From contig NC_083347.1 in the NCBI RefSeq assembly GCF_019175385.1, positions 121,342,124 through 121,406,123 of the forward strand: DNA of 64,000 bases, written 5' to 3'. This document shows, piece by piece, positions 24,699 to 36,498 of this stretch. Position 1 is the stretch's first letter, and each line of letters begins with the position of its first letter. The DNA is from Lycium barbarum (lineage: Eukaryota; Streptophyta; Magnoliopsida; Solanales; Solanaceae). The notes under the pieces are model-generated. The model was not told the DNA's origin and did not search any database. It worked only from the letters and a program-made list of their open reading frames with translations. The translations under genes and the position numbers were made by a program.

Positions 24699-26792
24699 AT
24701 GGCAAATCCGGCCGGTGGGCAGCCCCCTCCTGGGTTTGCTCCACTCGCATCATCACCACAAATTTCAACAACCCCTTTTGTCAATCACTTTAACACCAAT
24801 CAACCCTCATCTTCTACAAAATCTAGTACCAATCCTATTGTGCATACAACCACAACAAATACCATTGAGACTTTGCCAAAGCCTATTTTACCTACAAACA
24901 CAAACTATGATGCTTTATTAAAGCCACCAGAACACACTGTTAAACAAGTAGTACCACCAAAACCTGTCGTATATATCAATGGGGAGCCACATGTTTCATG
25001 GAAATCATCAGAGGTAAAACAATTGATACTTCAAGAAGAGTTACAATATGCAGTTATAGGTAAGTTCTCTTATGACATTATTGACATCAAGGAGTTGAGA
25101 ACTGCTATCCCAGAGCAATGTTCAATTAAGGGCAAAAATACAATTGGCTTACTTGAGGATAGACATATACTGATTAGGCTATCCTTATTTGAGGACTATG
25201 TTAAAATACTATCTACTCCTGCATACTACATCAAAGTACAATCAAGATACTGTCAGATGAGGCCTCTCATTTGGAATCCGTGGTTCAAGCCTGATGAAGA
25301 AACATCCATTGCCGTAGCCTGGATCAGTTTCCCAGAATTACCTCCCAATTTATTTGATAAGGAAGCGGTTTTCTCTTTAGCATCAGCAGTTGGCAAACCC
25401 TTGACACTGGATATGGCAACTGCTAACAGAACTAGGCCTAGCTGCGCAAAAGTAAAAGTGGAGATAGATTTAATAGTTGAACATCCAAAGAGGATTCACA
25501 TATCAGAAGAGGATGAAATCACTGGGCAAGTACAATCTAAATGGATTACTATCCAATATGATTACTTACCAAAGTATTGCAAACATTGCAAGTTGCAAGG
25601 CCATGCTGAAGTAGAATGTTGAGCTTTACATCCTGAATTGGAGAAGCAATACAGAGAGGAACTTAGAAAGATCAATGAAGAAGAAAGGAATGCAAATCAA
25701 ATAGCAGATGCCAATAAGAGAAATCAGTTTAACAATGGCAGAAGTGGAAAAAATACCCAAGGGAGACAAGAATGGATGCAAAGAAGAAGAAATAAGTACA
25801 TAAAAGATAAAAGTGGAATTATTCTGGGAGAGTTTGGAGAAAATAATCAGCAAAAAGATAATGCAGTGAAGACCCAAAATGCTTTTGCAATACTGGAGAG
25901 TGATGAAAATGCTAGAATGCAGGCTGAGGTAAATGAACCACATGATACAAACAAAAAAGAAAGCCATGCTAATGCTGCTCAAAGCATTAATGATAAGCAG
26001 ATAACACAAGTAAGGGAGGCAACAAGTAGTAATGTGAACAAGGATGAACAAACAGAGGCAAATACAGCAAAGAGCCAAAATATGATCAATGAGAATGGCA
26101 GCAGCAAACCAGCTGATGAAAACATAAGCATCAAAGTTAAAAATAACAATCTGGCAGTGTTTCAAGAAGCATCATCTTACAGTCCAATAAAAGAAAGGGA
26201 GAACAACCCAAGTAGGGGACAGCCAAGTGAGAACAGTTCAAGCAAAAGCAATAGTCCAAGCACACAAGTGGAGGGCAGTGATTCAAGTAATATTGCGAAA
26301 ACAGCAAAGCAGGTAATTCTGAACACATCATCAGATCCACCAGGTGAAGATAAAATGACTATAGCAGAAAATTTTCAACAAGCTGACAAACTAGAAGAAG
26401 TTGATGGAGCAGTAAGGCAACAAGAAGAAATCATATCAAATGAAGGAAGCTCAACAAATAATGGGGAGAAAGTATTAGTTTACCAATCTCAAGAAATGAG
26501 CAGTCAACAGGAGAAACAGGACATGACTGAGGCTATTAGCACAAACAAAGGACAGGTAACTCTTGCTGGGGAATACAAAGCCAACATCAATTCGAAGAGT
26601 GGAGCTAAAGACCTGGATGTGCATTCAATTGATCAAAACATAAAAGCAGTTAGTAGAGCTGGTGATCTCTCACCTAAGATGATTGAAAAAGGTGGGGGAA
26701 AAGCAAAGAAGAAAACAGTCAGAGACACAAGTGCACCACCTAGTAGTGGTGTTCATACTAGAAGGCAGGTTAGCAGGATTAGTAATCCATGA
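24699..26792 (+). pseudogene. LINE ORF1: DUF4283 nucleic-acid-binding protein, one nonsense codon
   Basis: The frame begins at ATG 24699 (MANPAGGQPPPGFAPL) with a Pro/Ser/Thr-rich head. A DUF4283-type domain follows at about residues 90-240 (WKSSEVKQLILQEEL, WISFPELPPNLF), then a CCHC zinc knuckle near residue 290 (YCKHCKLQGHAEVEC). A TGA at 25620-25622 falls right after the last knuckle cysteine, where relatives have Trp; the same frame then continues to 26792 as a hydrophilic Gln/Asn/Ser-rich tail. In this class ORF1 binds the element RNA. The 3-bp stop is the only lesion I see in it. Confidence 0.88.
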
Positions 26793-29700
26793 TGAACGCA
26801 ATCATATGGAATATCAGATCAGCTAATACAATGGAGTCGTTTACAAGAGTAATCAAAATGCATCAGAAGTATCAGTTTGGTTTCATAGGCCTAATGGAAC
26901 CTTTTCAAACATCTGACAAACTAGAGAAATACATGAGGAGAATTGGACTGCAGCATGCTGTAGTAAACAATTCAGGGAAAATTTGGGCTTTGTGGATGAA
27001 ATGTTTTATTGTCAAGTGTTAGTGGATCACTCACAACATTTGGCAATTAAATTATCCTTCAGAGGAAATCAGGAAGAGATGGTGATTTCTTTAATATATG
27101 CAAAATGTTCACAGGCTGAAAGAATGGAACTTTGGGATTCTTTAGAGAATGTATCTGAAAACATGGTTGTGCCATGGTTGATAGGGGGAGATTTCAATAC
27201 TATCACTGATGAGGAGGAAAAATATGGTGGATTACCTGTCACCATCAATGAAATTCAAGATTTTAGAGGTTGTATTCAGAATTGTGGAGTTACAGATTTG
27301 GGCTTTAATGGCAGTAAATACACTTGGTGGAATGGTCAAAGTGGAGCAGACTGTATTTTCAAAAGGCTGGATAGATGCTTGGGTAATCAGGTTTTACAGA
27401 CTAATTTCAATGGCATAAAAATTACTCATCTGATCAGAAATGGTTCTGATCATGCTCCATTGTTAATTTCATATACTGGTGAAGTTATCCCTATCAAGAA
27501 GCCTTTTAAATTCCTAAATTTTTGGGTTAAGCATGAGAGTTTTATTGAGACAGTTAAGGAGCATTGGTCAGCTGACTTCATGGCAAATCCTTTCATACTT
27601 TTTCATCATAAATTGAAAAAGGTGAAGGCTGCTTTGGTCCAGTGGAGTAAAAGCACTTTTGGCAATATTTTTCAAGAAATAGAAGCCTTGGAGGAAGTGG
27701 TTAAGGTTCATGAAATACTGTTTGAAACACAACCTTCACCTTCAAATAGGGAAAGGTTACATAAGGTGCAAGCTGATTTGAACAGGTACCTATATTTGGA
27801 AGAGGAATTTTGGAAGCAGAAAGCAGGAATGCAATGGTTTAAGGATGGGATAGAAATACCAGGTTTTTTCATGCCTATGTACAAGGGAGAAGAAAGAGGT
27901 TGAAACTATACAAAATTCAGGGGCCTGATGGGAACTGGATAGAAGCTTCTGATGGAATTGCTAATGAAGCAATTAGATTCTATATGGATCAATTCAATAA
28001 AGATGAGGACCCCACTGATTTTGATATACTAACACACCTGCCAAGACTGATTTCAGAGGAAGATAACAGGTGGATTGAAGAAATGCCAACTAGTGAGAAA
28101 GTTAAAGAAGTGGTGTTTAAACTAAATGGAGAGAGTGCAGGGGGACCTGATGGTTTTACTGGAGTATTTTATCAAACATGCTGGGAAATTATTGATGATG
28201 ATGTTACTAATATGCTAAAATCTTTCTTTTGTGGAGCTGATTTGCCTAAATTTGTTACTCACACTAATTTGGTCTTATTACCAAAGAAGGATGTCATAAA
28301 TACCTTCTCTGATATGAGACCGATTAGTTTGAGCAATTTTGTGAATAAAATTTTTTCAAGATTGATTCATGAGAGATTGGTGGATAAGCTAGAGGATATA
28401 ATTTCTTTGAATCAGGATGGTTTTGTCAAGGGCGGGAGTATTATAGAAAATGTTCTCTTAACCCAAGAGATTATTTCAGACATCAGATTGAGATCTAAGG
28501 AGGCAAATGTGGTAATGAAGTTGGATATGGCTAAGGCATATGATAGGGTTTCTTGGTTGTTTTTAACCAAAGTCCTCAGAAAGTTGGGTTTTTCAGAGTT
28601 ATTAGTAGATATGGTCTATAGGATCATAAGCAATAACTGGTATTCTATTCTGGTCAATGGTCAACAACATGGTTTCTTCCAATCATCCAGGGGAGTAAAA
28701 CAAGGGGATCCTTTATCCCCTACTCTTTTTATCCTAACAGCAGAGGTTCTCTCTAGGAACCTAAATGTTTTGCATCAGAAACCTCAGTTTAAAGGTTTTG
28801 GAATGCCCAAGTGGAGTCCTAAGGTGAATCATCTTGCATATGCTGATGATATGATCATTTTTACATCAGCAGATGTCATTTCTCTACAGCTGATAATGGA
28901 GATTTTGAAGAAATATGAAAAAACTTCTGGTCAGAAGATAAATATGGAGAAAAGCTCAGTTTATATGCATAAAAATGTTCCAAGGGACATTAGCATTACT
29001 GTGGAGATAGTAACTGGTAACAATAGGAACGATTTTCGTTTTGTATATCTGGGATGTCCTATTTATCATTGTCGAAGAAAGAAAGAATTCTTCAATGTTT
29101 TGCTAATCAAGATTATGAACAGGCTGCAGGGATGGAAGGGTAAAATGTTGTCCTTTGGTGGAAGGGCAATTCTTATAAAACATGTTCTTCAGAGTATGCC
29201 AGTGCATTTTCTTTCTGCAGTTAATCCACCAATTGGGGTGATTAAACAAATGCATAAGATGTTTGCACAATTTTTCTAGAGTAATACTATTGGTGGTAGA
29301 AGCAGACATTGGGTTTCATGGAACCAATTGTGTATACCTACTTCAGAAGGGGGTCTGGGATTTAGATCACTTCATGATGTGTCACTTGCTCTATTATGTA
29401 AATTATGGTGGAATTTAAGAACTAAACCATCTCTTTGGAGTGCTTTCATAACAAATAAGTACTGCAGAAAAGAAAATGCTGTGATTGTGCAATGGAAGTA
29501 TGGAACCCAAACTTGGAAAAAGATGTTGGAGGCCAGGGAACTAATAGAGCATCAGATTTGGTGGCAGGTTCAGATGGGGGACTCTCAGTTTTGGTTTGAT
29601 AATTGGACTGGTTTAGGGGCTCTTTATTATGTGATCTCGGAAGACAGATATGATGATAGAATTCAGAATGTTCATGAATTTGCAGCTCAGGGTAATTGGA

Positions 29701-30927
29701 ATATTGCAAGGCTGAATGAAGTATTGACTGAGGAGGTGGTAGAGCATATAACAACTAAAATCAGACCACCTAGGGAGCCAAGGGGAACTGATAAACCATG
29801 GTGGTTGTTGGATTCAAATGGAGGTTTTTCTGTAAAAATAGCCTGGGAGTTTATCAGATTAAGGGGACAAGAATTGAACACATATAAAATGCATGTGGGT
29901 GAGAGGTCTACCTTTCAAAATATCTTTCTTTTTGTGGAGATGCTGGAAGTACAAAGTACCTTTGGATGATGTATTGAAGAAAATGAATTTTAATATGGTA
30001 TCTAGATGCTGGTGTTGTTCAAACCCTAAAGAAGAAACAATACACCATCTTTTTCTTTCATCTGTTACTGCTAAAGAGACATGGTCCTATTTTTGTCTCA
30101 GGGCTGGCATTAATATGGAAGGTTTACATCTACAACAATTAATACTGAAGTGGTGGCAAACACCAGTAACTGATAGGCTGAAGCAGATATATCAAGCAGT
30201 TCCATCAATTATTCTATGGGAATTATGGAAGAGAAGGAATGGAATCAAACATAGGCAAAGAAGAATTGGATGCAAAGTCATATATCAGGTGTATTCAACC
30301 ATTCAAAGGTTAGTTCAAATCAGAAATCCCTCATTTAGGGATTTACCTACCAAATGGAGTGACCTCATTCATATGATGGAATCTGGAAGAGCTAAGCTAA
30401 AGGTTACTAAAGTGATTTGGCAACTACCACCACTAGGGTGGTGTGTTTGTAATACTGATGGGGCATCTAGGGGTAACCCTGGAAGAAGTGCATATGGTTT
30501 CTGTCTAAGGGATTCTGAAGGAAACCTAATACATGCACAAGCTGAGGACATTGGTTTTGCTACTAATACAGAAGCTGAGATTGTTGCAATTCAAGAAGCC
30601 TTGAAATATACCAAAAGCAAAGATTTTCAGAATATAATCATTCAAACTGATTCAGAGATGGTGCAGAAAATCTTGGCTAATGGTTGGAAACCACCATGGA
30701 ACATTGTAGGATGGGTGGAAGAGGTTACAGAACTGAGAAGGGATATGAATGTACTGTTTACTCACACTTTGAGGGAAGCAAACAAATTGGCTGATGCACT
30801 AGCAAATTATGCTTTAGATCATGGGTCTTTTCAATGTCAAAATTTTCAGGATTTAGAAATACACATGAGAAGAATTTTGAATAGCGACAAAAGTCAGATA
30901 CCGTACTTGAGAATAAGGAGGTGCTAA
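26789..30927 (+). pseudogene. LINE ORF2: endonuclease, reverse transcriptase, zinc-finger and RNase H regions, frameshifted
   Basis: Domains in order: apurinic-type endonuclease (WNIRSAN start, IGGDFNTI, TWWN, RLDRCLGN, SDHAPL; about 26800-27460), reverse transcriptase (LPKKDVIN, MRPISLSNF, LDMAKAYDRVSW, GVKQGDPLSPTLF, YADDM; about 28100-29000), zf-RVT region (CWCCSNPKEETIHHLF, about 30010-30060) and RNase H (NTDGASRGNPG, NTEAEIVAIQEAL, QTDSEMV, REANKLADALANYA; about 30455-30810). Reading needs four repairs: frame changes near 26985, 27848 and 29890, and a TAG at 29277-29279. All catalytic motifs listed are still intact in sequence. Members of this class cut the target, copy the RNA there and degrade the RNA strand. 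Confidence 0.93.
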
Positions 30928-32346
30928 TGATGGGAGGGTCACAGAAGGAGCATATCGGAGGAGTTTTCTACAACCAAACACTCTGGGAAGAGGATATGAA
31001 GGTGTTTATTCTAACTGTTTGTTCTTTTTGCAGGTACAATTTTACGTATCAGGAATCATAAGTAAAAGCAACAAAAGTACAGTTAAAAAAAAAAAACAAA
31101 GGCAGCAATCGAATTTTCAATCAACAAAGAACAAAGGGAAACATCACAGAGACCATATATGTACTTTCTTAAAGTTAACTTTGATCAAATAAGGCAGGGT
31201 TGAAAGTCTATTTGTGGTATTAGCATCGTATGATGCTCATTCAAATAGACAAGATCAAATTTATTTGTTTTTAAAGTTAACAAAGAGGGTAACGTATACA
31301 TACAACCAAACCACCAGTAGAAAAGAACAATTCACAACAGCAAGGCAAGGAGGAGCTATAGGAACACAAGAAAAAATCTGGGAGTTCAAGAACATATCTT
31401 CAATGCATCATCCACAAACATCAACTCAAAGTAGACAAGATGGATGTTTGATTGGTGGTATTAGCATCTATGGATGCTCAGCCCAATGGACAGAAATCAA
31501 ATCTACAAGAATATGGGAAAGGGGTTCAGTCGGGCAAAGATAAAACAAGATGTTGGAAAAGAGTAGAATACCTGAAGAAGCACAAATCGAAGCTGCTGTT
31601 AAGCTCAGCTCGATACAGGTACATGGAGTACAGGAAGGAATTCATCACAAAGAGGGTCTCAAATTGGTACATGCAAAGCACAACAAAGCCAGATGGGAAA
31701 GGACCAGTCAAATGTGTGATGAGTCTCGAAGTTTCCAACACATAAAGAAATTTGGACATATATCATACAAACAAGCAGATCAACAGAAAATAACAAGATG
31801 CACTCAAGAGCATGTCACGAGTTACAAGGAATAGAGAAGCAGTTGAAGAATAGAGGAAGTAAGAACAAGATACCTGAGTTTATCTTCAATTGGTGCTGCA
31901 ATATGGAGGAGATGAACAATCGAATGTTCCCTAAACATACAGAGCAGAATTCCCAAAAATAAATAAATTATGAGCTTAAAATGGAGATGGAAAAGAAACA
32001 CAAGATAGATACAAATGCGAAATTTTACCTCAAGATTTTCAAAGTGGTACAAAGAAACAACGGATGAGGCAATCAAGATTTCATTATTAGAGGAGAGGAT
32101 GCAGACGACGACAACAGACCGAAAAAGCAGCAAATGAAAGTTTTTCCCTAACAGAGCAAAGTCAAGTTTCCTAATTGGAATTTTCGATTAGGGATAGGTC
32201 GGGTCCATATGGGCCAGATTTACATTCCAACAATGTTTATTATTTGAGCTTGGGTCACTTTTGGACCTATCCATTGTTTTATTGTTTGGACTTCGTTGAT
32301 TTAAATAAAAAGGCCTGAAAGGGCATTATTATTATTAAAAAAAAAA
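30928..32346 (+). other. LINE 3' region
   Basis: Non-coding. A paired motif, GGTATTAGCATC with GATGCTCA 5 or 6 bases later, occurs at about 31217 and 31456, pointing to an internal duplication of roughly 240 bp period. The end is a short ATT repeat followed by poly-A. The several ORFs here overlap in different frames and show no domain. Confidence 0.7.
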
Positions 32347-32360
32347 TACTTAGTTGAGGT

Positions 32361-33816
32361 GCTTGTTTCATAAGATGGGGTCAGTACCACCCTTCTACTG
32401 TCTGCCCACTATTTTGTATATATTACATCCAGGGGAGTTTATCATCTGAGGTGAGAAATGCTGTCAGGATTCGTTGACTAAAGTGCTTAATCATGTTCTT
32501 ACGATGCTTCTTATCTTTAATAGTCCATAGGTTTTTTAAACTAGCATTATGGATTTTGCAGCTTATAACAGTAATAAATGGATTTTGGCACAGTTATATT
32601 TGTTATGTTTAGTAGTTGTGGACTGATTGCACATTTGAGGATTTACTCATTATTTCGGACTTGCGATATAGCCTATTTGCAAACAAATTCTAAAGATAAT
32701 GATCAGGATCGGTTATCCATTGACTGTATGGGTTCATGGACCGCCACAGACTAATTAATATTATTAGTTTTTAAATTTTTTCTCTCATTTTCACCATAAC
32801 TTTTTACTGATTTCCTGCCTTCAATTAGTTTTTAAATTTTCATGAACATATTCTAATATGGACTCTGCATATATAAAAGGAATATGTCAAAATATATTCT
32901 CTACTGTGTCATTGGTTGCTGTTTTTGTTGGTTTTGGAAGTTACTGAACTATGTATATTTTTTTCTTGTATAGGCTATTAAAAAGGGTCGAGATCCAACA
33001 CCAAATGAGGTACATTTGCACGTCCATACAAACGGTCATGATGGAAAATCTTTTGTAGGTGAGCGAGCCCGAATCGTGCATGCGAGTCCAACATTCTATA
33101 ATCTTCTATAGGAAGTTTCTTTGTTTAGTCCCATCACATTCAAGAAAAGAGCATACTAGATGGGTTAGGTTGCTTACCAGTCAATACCAGTCAAAATCCT
33201 GGTTGTCAATAAACAGTAGTTAAGTGCTAAAATCTTTCAGAAATCATTAGCCCCCTGATACCTGGACAAGCTATTGTTAGGTTGCTCTGTTATATTTGGA
33301 GAGTCTATAAGCAGTTTAATCTGATTTGCAGTTTGCGTGATCTGTTGCTAATATATATGGGTCCATGATTAGTTGTGAAGAAAAGCTTGAAGAGATTGTC
33401 ATAGACATTTACTTTTGTTACAAGAACTTTCAGTGCATGTTCAAATGAGCGTACCAGAAATTAAGACACAGTACTAGATGGGTAAAATACTTAATCACAA
33501 CAAAAGTGTGTAAAAAAAAACCCCGTCTTCATTCGCTAGTTTAATTTAAACACCAAACAAGTCTTGATAGGGCTTTGTTAAACATTGGATACGAGTACGT
33601 TTTTAACATACTAGATGGAAAGGGAATGGTTAAATATCAACTCAACTACACAACCATTTGCAAAGCTATCTAATACAAGATTAGCACTACCATTATATAA
33701 AGTGGCAGATTTACAGTCATGTACTGTCTGATTTCAGTTCAGTTTTTTTTTATGTTAACAAATATGTTTTCTGAACACTCATATTCCTTTAGCAGAGTAA
33801 ATCAATAATTCTGCTT
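32361..33816 (+). other. CACTA second-gene intron sequence around exon 4
   Basis: Apart from exon 4 (32974-33081) this stretch is AT-rich intron sequence. Nothing else is recognised. Confidence 0.5.
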
Positions 33817-34170
33817 TTGTTTTCTCAAAGTAGGCTTAGTTCACTTCAACTTACTTTTATGTCTTTATCTGGTTCACTACCACCTGATCTTCAGTTTTGT
33901 AGTTCACTTCAATCACTTGATCTTTCTAGGAAGTCACTTTCAGGTTCACTACCTATTCAAATTTGTTCTTGGTTACCTTATTTAGTTAATCTTGATCTTT
34001 CTGGTAACTCTTTTATTGGTTCTGTACCACCTGAGTTTATTAACTGCAAATTCTTGAACACCTTTTTGCTAAATGACAACAAAATTGTTGGATCAATACC
34101 ATTTGAGATTGGCAGGTTGGACCGGTTGAAACGGTTTGGTGTGTCAAATAAAGTTCTTTCTGGTGTGTCA
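33817..34170 (+). pseudogene. BIR2-like LRR receptor kinase fragment inside the CACTA element
   Basis: The frame contains about four LRRs of a short ectodomain: LSGSLPPDLQFCSSLQSLDL, then ICSWLPYLVNLDLSGNSF, CKFLNTFLLNDNK and IGRLDRLKRFGVSN. The pattern, especially QICSWLPYLV and RFGVSN, matches the ectodomain of BAK1-interacting receptor-like kinases (BIR family, inactive receptor kinases that restrain immune co-receptors). The signal peptide, last repeat, membrane segment and kinase are missing, and after 34170 the frame runs into unrelated sequence. It lies sense to the CACTA second gene, in its last intron, and looks like a captured host gene piece. Confidence 0.8.
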
Positions 34171-34269
34171 AATATAGGTTGGGAAACTTTTAATATTTAT
34201 CTTAAAATCCATGTCCTTCTAGTGAGTTAAGTAATGCCTGTGTTTTTGGATGCTTCTAGTGAGTCCTTC

Positions 34270-34690
34270 TCAAATAATGTTTTTGGATGCTTTCTGGTAA
34301 CTCATAGTGCTTGTAAATGAATGATCATAGTGATCATCTTGGTCACTTGCTGGATAATGAACCAGTGAGACAGTTTTGTTATCAAACCTGGCAGTGCACT
34401 TGCTTTTCCATATTTGCCAGCATATGACAGTTGGTAAGCATTGTAAAATGGTTTTATGAACCTCATTTTTAGGCTTTGCCAACCACCACTTCATAGCTTT
34501 TTGTCTTAACCTGTCCATGGATCAGATTAATTCCACATGAATTGCAGAAGAAAGTCCAAACTTGATTAGCAATATAACCACAACTAAACAGACGGTAACT
34601 AGTCTCCTCATAGTGATTAGTAGTACAACAGCTACAGATGGAAATTTTGAAAGCCAGTTTCTTGTGCCAGATGCACATGCCAGTTATTTT
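34270..34690 (-). mobile_element. Antisense fragment of a LINE (zf-RVT region)
   Basis: On the minus strand, two overlapping frames read CSCCTTNHYEETSYRLFSCG, then FFCNSCGINL, then MKWWLAKPKNEVHKTILQCL and ICWQIWKSKCTARFDNK. This is the zinc-binding reverse-transcriptase tail just before RNase H in plant L1 elements. It differs from the LINE at 24509 and is 5'- and 3'-truncated. Boundaries are approximate. Confidence 0.75.
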
Positions 34691-35134
34691 TATGAGGTAA
34701 TAGAGGAAAGCATAACTGTTTATTGTGTGGGTGTGTGTTATGATGAAACATCATTTATTGTTTTTTCTAGGACCAGATTATTTATTTTATAGATAAGTTA
34801 ATTGATGTATGTTTTGTGAATACTGTTGGTGTTTCATTTAGGTATTTTCACTATAATAGTTTAATAACTGTTTTGTTTAATTCAGGGTGGTTAGTTTAGA
34901 AAGCACCAATCTGGTTATATTGTTGATGTTCAGCTTTTGAATTGTTGTCTGAACTTATCAAAACTTAAAAATAAAAAATAAAAAAGAAGCTCTGTTTTCT
35001 TCCTTCAGTGAGACAGAGATATCTTGAATTATATTCAAGCTTTCAGGGCATTATTCTTGCTGTATTTAATGGTTCTCTTACATGTGCTTACTGTTAGTGA
35101 AATGAGTTTAACTAATTATCACACTCTTTTACAG
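34691..35134 (+). other. End of the last intron of the CACTA second gene
   Basis: AT-rich, closing with a pyrimidine-rich ACTCTTTTACAG acceptor before exon 5. Nothing else seen. Confidence 0.5.
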
Positions 35135-35854
35135 GAAAAATATCAAGAAATATTGCAAAATCAGTCACAAACTCAATCTGAAGTTGATCAATGTCAAGCC
35201 TATTACGAAGCCGTAGGAGGGGTAAAGAAAAGAAGAATATATGGTCTTGGATCTCAAGCACATTTATATTATGGGCCGAATCTTCGTCCTTCTTCTGTAT
35301 CTGATGCTACGTCCTCAGTACCACCTCCGAATGCTCAACCAGCAGCGACAGGAACTTTGGATGAGTTAGTGACGCGATTAATTCCTGCATTGACTGATAG
35401 CATAATTCTTGCACTGACTGATCGCTTGCTTCCTATTATTGTTGAGCGGGTACGTGGATTGAATCCTTCAGTCTCTTCTCAGATGGACACTCCTAATGAC
35501 CATCCATCATCTATGGCACCTATAGTTTCAGCTCCAGCTACTGCCAACATTGATCAAGTTCATGCATCGGTTTCTGATGATGATCGTGGCTCTCCAGTCT
35601 CTCATTAGTTAGTTTTTTGGTTTGGACTTTATGGTTGTTAGTTTTGTTGTTTGAACTTTATGGATGTTGCATATGATTTTGGATTTTTCGGTTTGGATAT
35701 TATCGTTGTGGATGCTCCAAACTTATTTTGCATTTTGCTATGTATTTTGGACCTTGTAGAATATTAGTTTCTATTAATTAAGTTATTACATGAGTATCTA
35801 ATATATGCTTGGACAGGTGTATTTAAAATATTATATAAAATAAAAAATAAAAAA

Positions 35855-36253
35855 GATTTGCGACGGATTTCAAATGTTGCGACAAATTATTTTTCGTCGC
35901 CAAAAGGAATGCAGAAATGTGTATTAAAAGAATTGGCTACGGAATTAGCGACAGAAATTATTGGTCGCCAATTAGAGGAAACGACGAAATAACTCATACA
36001 ATTAGCGACGGAAATTATTAACATCGTGACGGATTTCATTCGTCGCTCATATTGGCAACAAATATATTTTGTCGCCAATCCGTCATTACGCCAGCGACGA
36101 ATTCATTTTTTTTGTCGGCAAATTGCTAGCTACGAGGATTTTACCGACGGATTAAATTCTGTAGTTATTCTGTAGCTATATTGGTTTAGCAACAGATATA
36201 TGCTATTTACCGACGGATTTCGTCCGTCGCTAAAACCCGTTTTTTTTGTAGTG
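35855..36253. repeat. Right subterminal repeat region of the CACTA element
   Basis: Mirror of the left region: repeated GCGACGGA, GCGACAGA, TTCGTCGC and TTGTCGCC motifs end in the terminal inverted repeat at 36224-36253. Confidence 0.85.
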
Positions 36254-36256
36254 TGT

Positions 36257-36275
36257 TAAAATGAGACGGTGAAAG
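36257..36275. mobile_element. Stowaway-type MITE, right end
   Basis: TAAAATGAGACGGTGAAAG followed by TA is the inverted counterpart of the left end at 15266. The two halves meet across the TGT target duplication of the CACTA element. Confidence 0.78.
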
Positions 36276-36370
36276 TATATACTAAAAAGAGTACATACAC
36301 TAGCCAAATTTGTCCAATGTGCTAAAATGTAATTTTTTGCTAATGGGATTTTTTTTTCGTCATGCTTTCT

Positions 36371-36498
36371 CTTGAGCCGGGGTCTTCTGGGAACAGTCTC
36401 TTTACCTCCCAAGATAGGGGTAAGGTCTGTGTACACTCTACCCTCCCAAAATCTCACTTGTGGAATTACATTGGATATGTTGTTATTGTTGTTGTTGG
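36371..36498 (+). mobile_element. TS-type SINE, 3' part
   Basis: Blocks GGGAACAGTCTCTTTACC, GATAGGGGTAAGGTCTGTGT, ACACTCTACCCTCCC and CTCACTTGTGGAATTACA are followed by a tail of TTG-type repeats, in the order of the solanaceous TS SINE. The tRNA-derived 5' half is missing. Confidence 0.85.

Larger units (their letters stand above)
24509..32347 (+). mobile_element. Full-length L1-type LINE with RNase H, 7.8 kb
   Basis: ACTTAGTTGAAGT at 24496-24508 and ACTTAGTTGAGGT at 32348-32360 form a 13-bp target duplication with one change. Between them lie a leader of about 190 bp, ORF1, ORF2 overlapping by ATGA at 26789-26792, a 1.4-kb 3' region and a tail of ATT repeats and poly-A (about 32325-32346). 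It sits inside intron 3 of the CACTA second gene, so it arrived after the CACTA element had its present gene order. Five coding lesions make it inactive. Confidence 0.92.
22667..35608 (+). pseudogene. CACTA second gene, Ptta/En/Spm-type (TNP1-like), with large intron insertions
   Basis: Five exons can be followed. E1, 22667-23055: start MAPGRGRGSIGR, Gly/Arg- then Ser/Thr-rich. E2, 23140-23266: CSETITEIFKNEIEPNGVNW. E3, 23602-23889: FYWDSSIDSEVRKQWRRKAA, then HTGGSISIGEYHKRL. E4, 32974 to about 33081: KKGRDPTPNEVHLHVHT. E5, 35135-35608: EAVGGVKKRRIYGLGSQAHL and a hydrophilic tail. This order is that of the plant Ptta/En/Spm transposase family, whose TNP1-like members bind subterminal repeats. 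A TAA at 23755-23757 truncates E3. Intron 3 contains the LINE at 24509; intron 4 contains the BIR2-like fragment and a LINE fragment. E4 seems to end at a GC-type donor (CAT|GCGAGT). Confidence 0.85.
15494..36253 (+). mobile_element. CACTA (En/Spm) DNA transposon, 20.8 kb, with nested insertions
   Basis: The left terminus is CACTACAAAAAAAGGGG followed by TTTTAGCGAC. The right terminus on the other strand is CACTACAAAAAAAACGGG followed by TTTTAGCGAC, so about 30 bp match with two or three differences. TGT flanks both ends (15491-15493 and 36254-36256), the 3-bp duplication expected for this superfamily. Inside are a TNP2-type transposase gene, a second Ptta/En/Spm-type gene and subterminal repeats rich in GCGACGGA and its complement. 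Later additions are a 7.8-kb LINE, a BIR2-like LRR fragment and an antisense LINE fragment. Without the LINE the element is about 12.9 kb. Both of its genes are broken, so it could move only with transposase from elsewhere. Confidence 0.93.

Noticed and set aside
25626..26165. 179-residue membrane-like ORF on the minus strand
   Set aside because: It is the antisense shadow of the hydrophilic tail of LINE ORF1.
31214..31834. Three overlapping ORFs downstream of LINE ORF2
   Set aside because: Different frames, no domain and location in the LINE 3' region; treated as non-coding.
34270..34690. Part of the LINE at 24509
   Set aside because: It is in the opposite orientation, lies outside the 13-bp duplication and its protein differs from the corresponding region at 29990-30300; it is a separate fragment.
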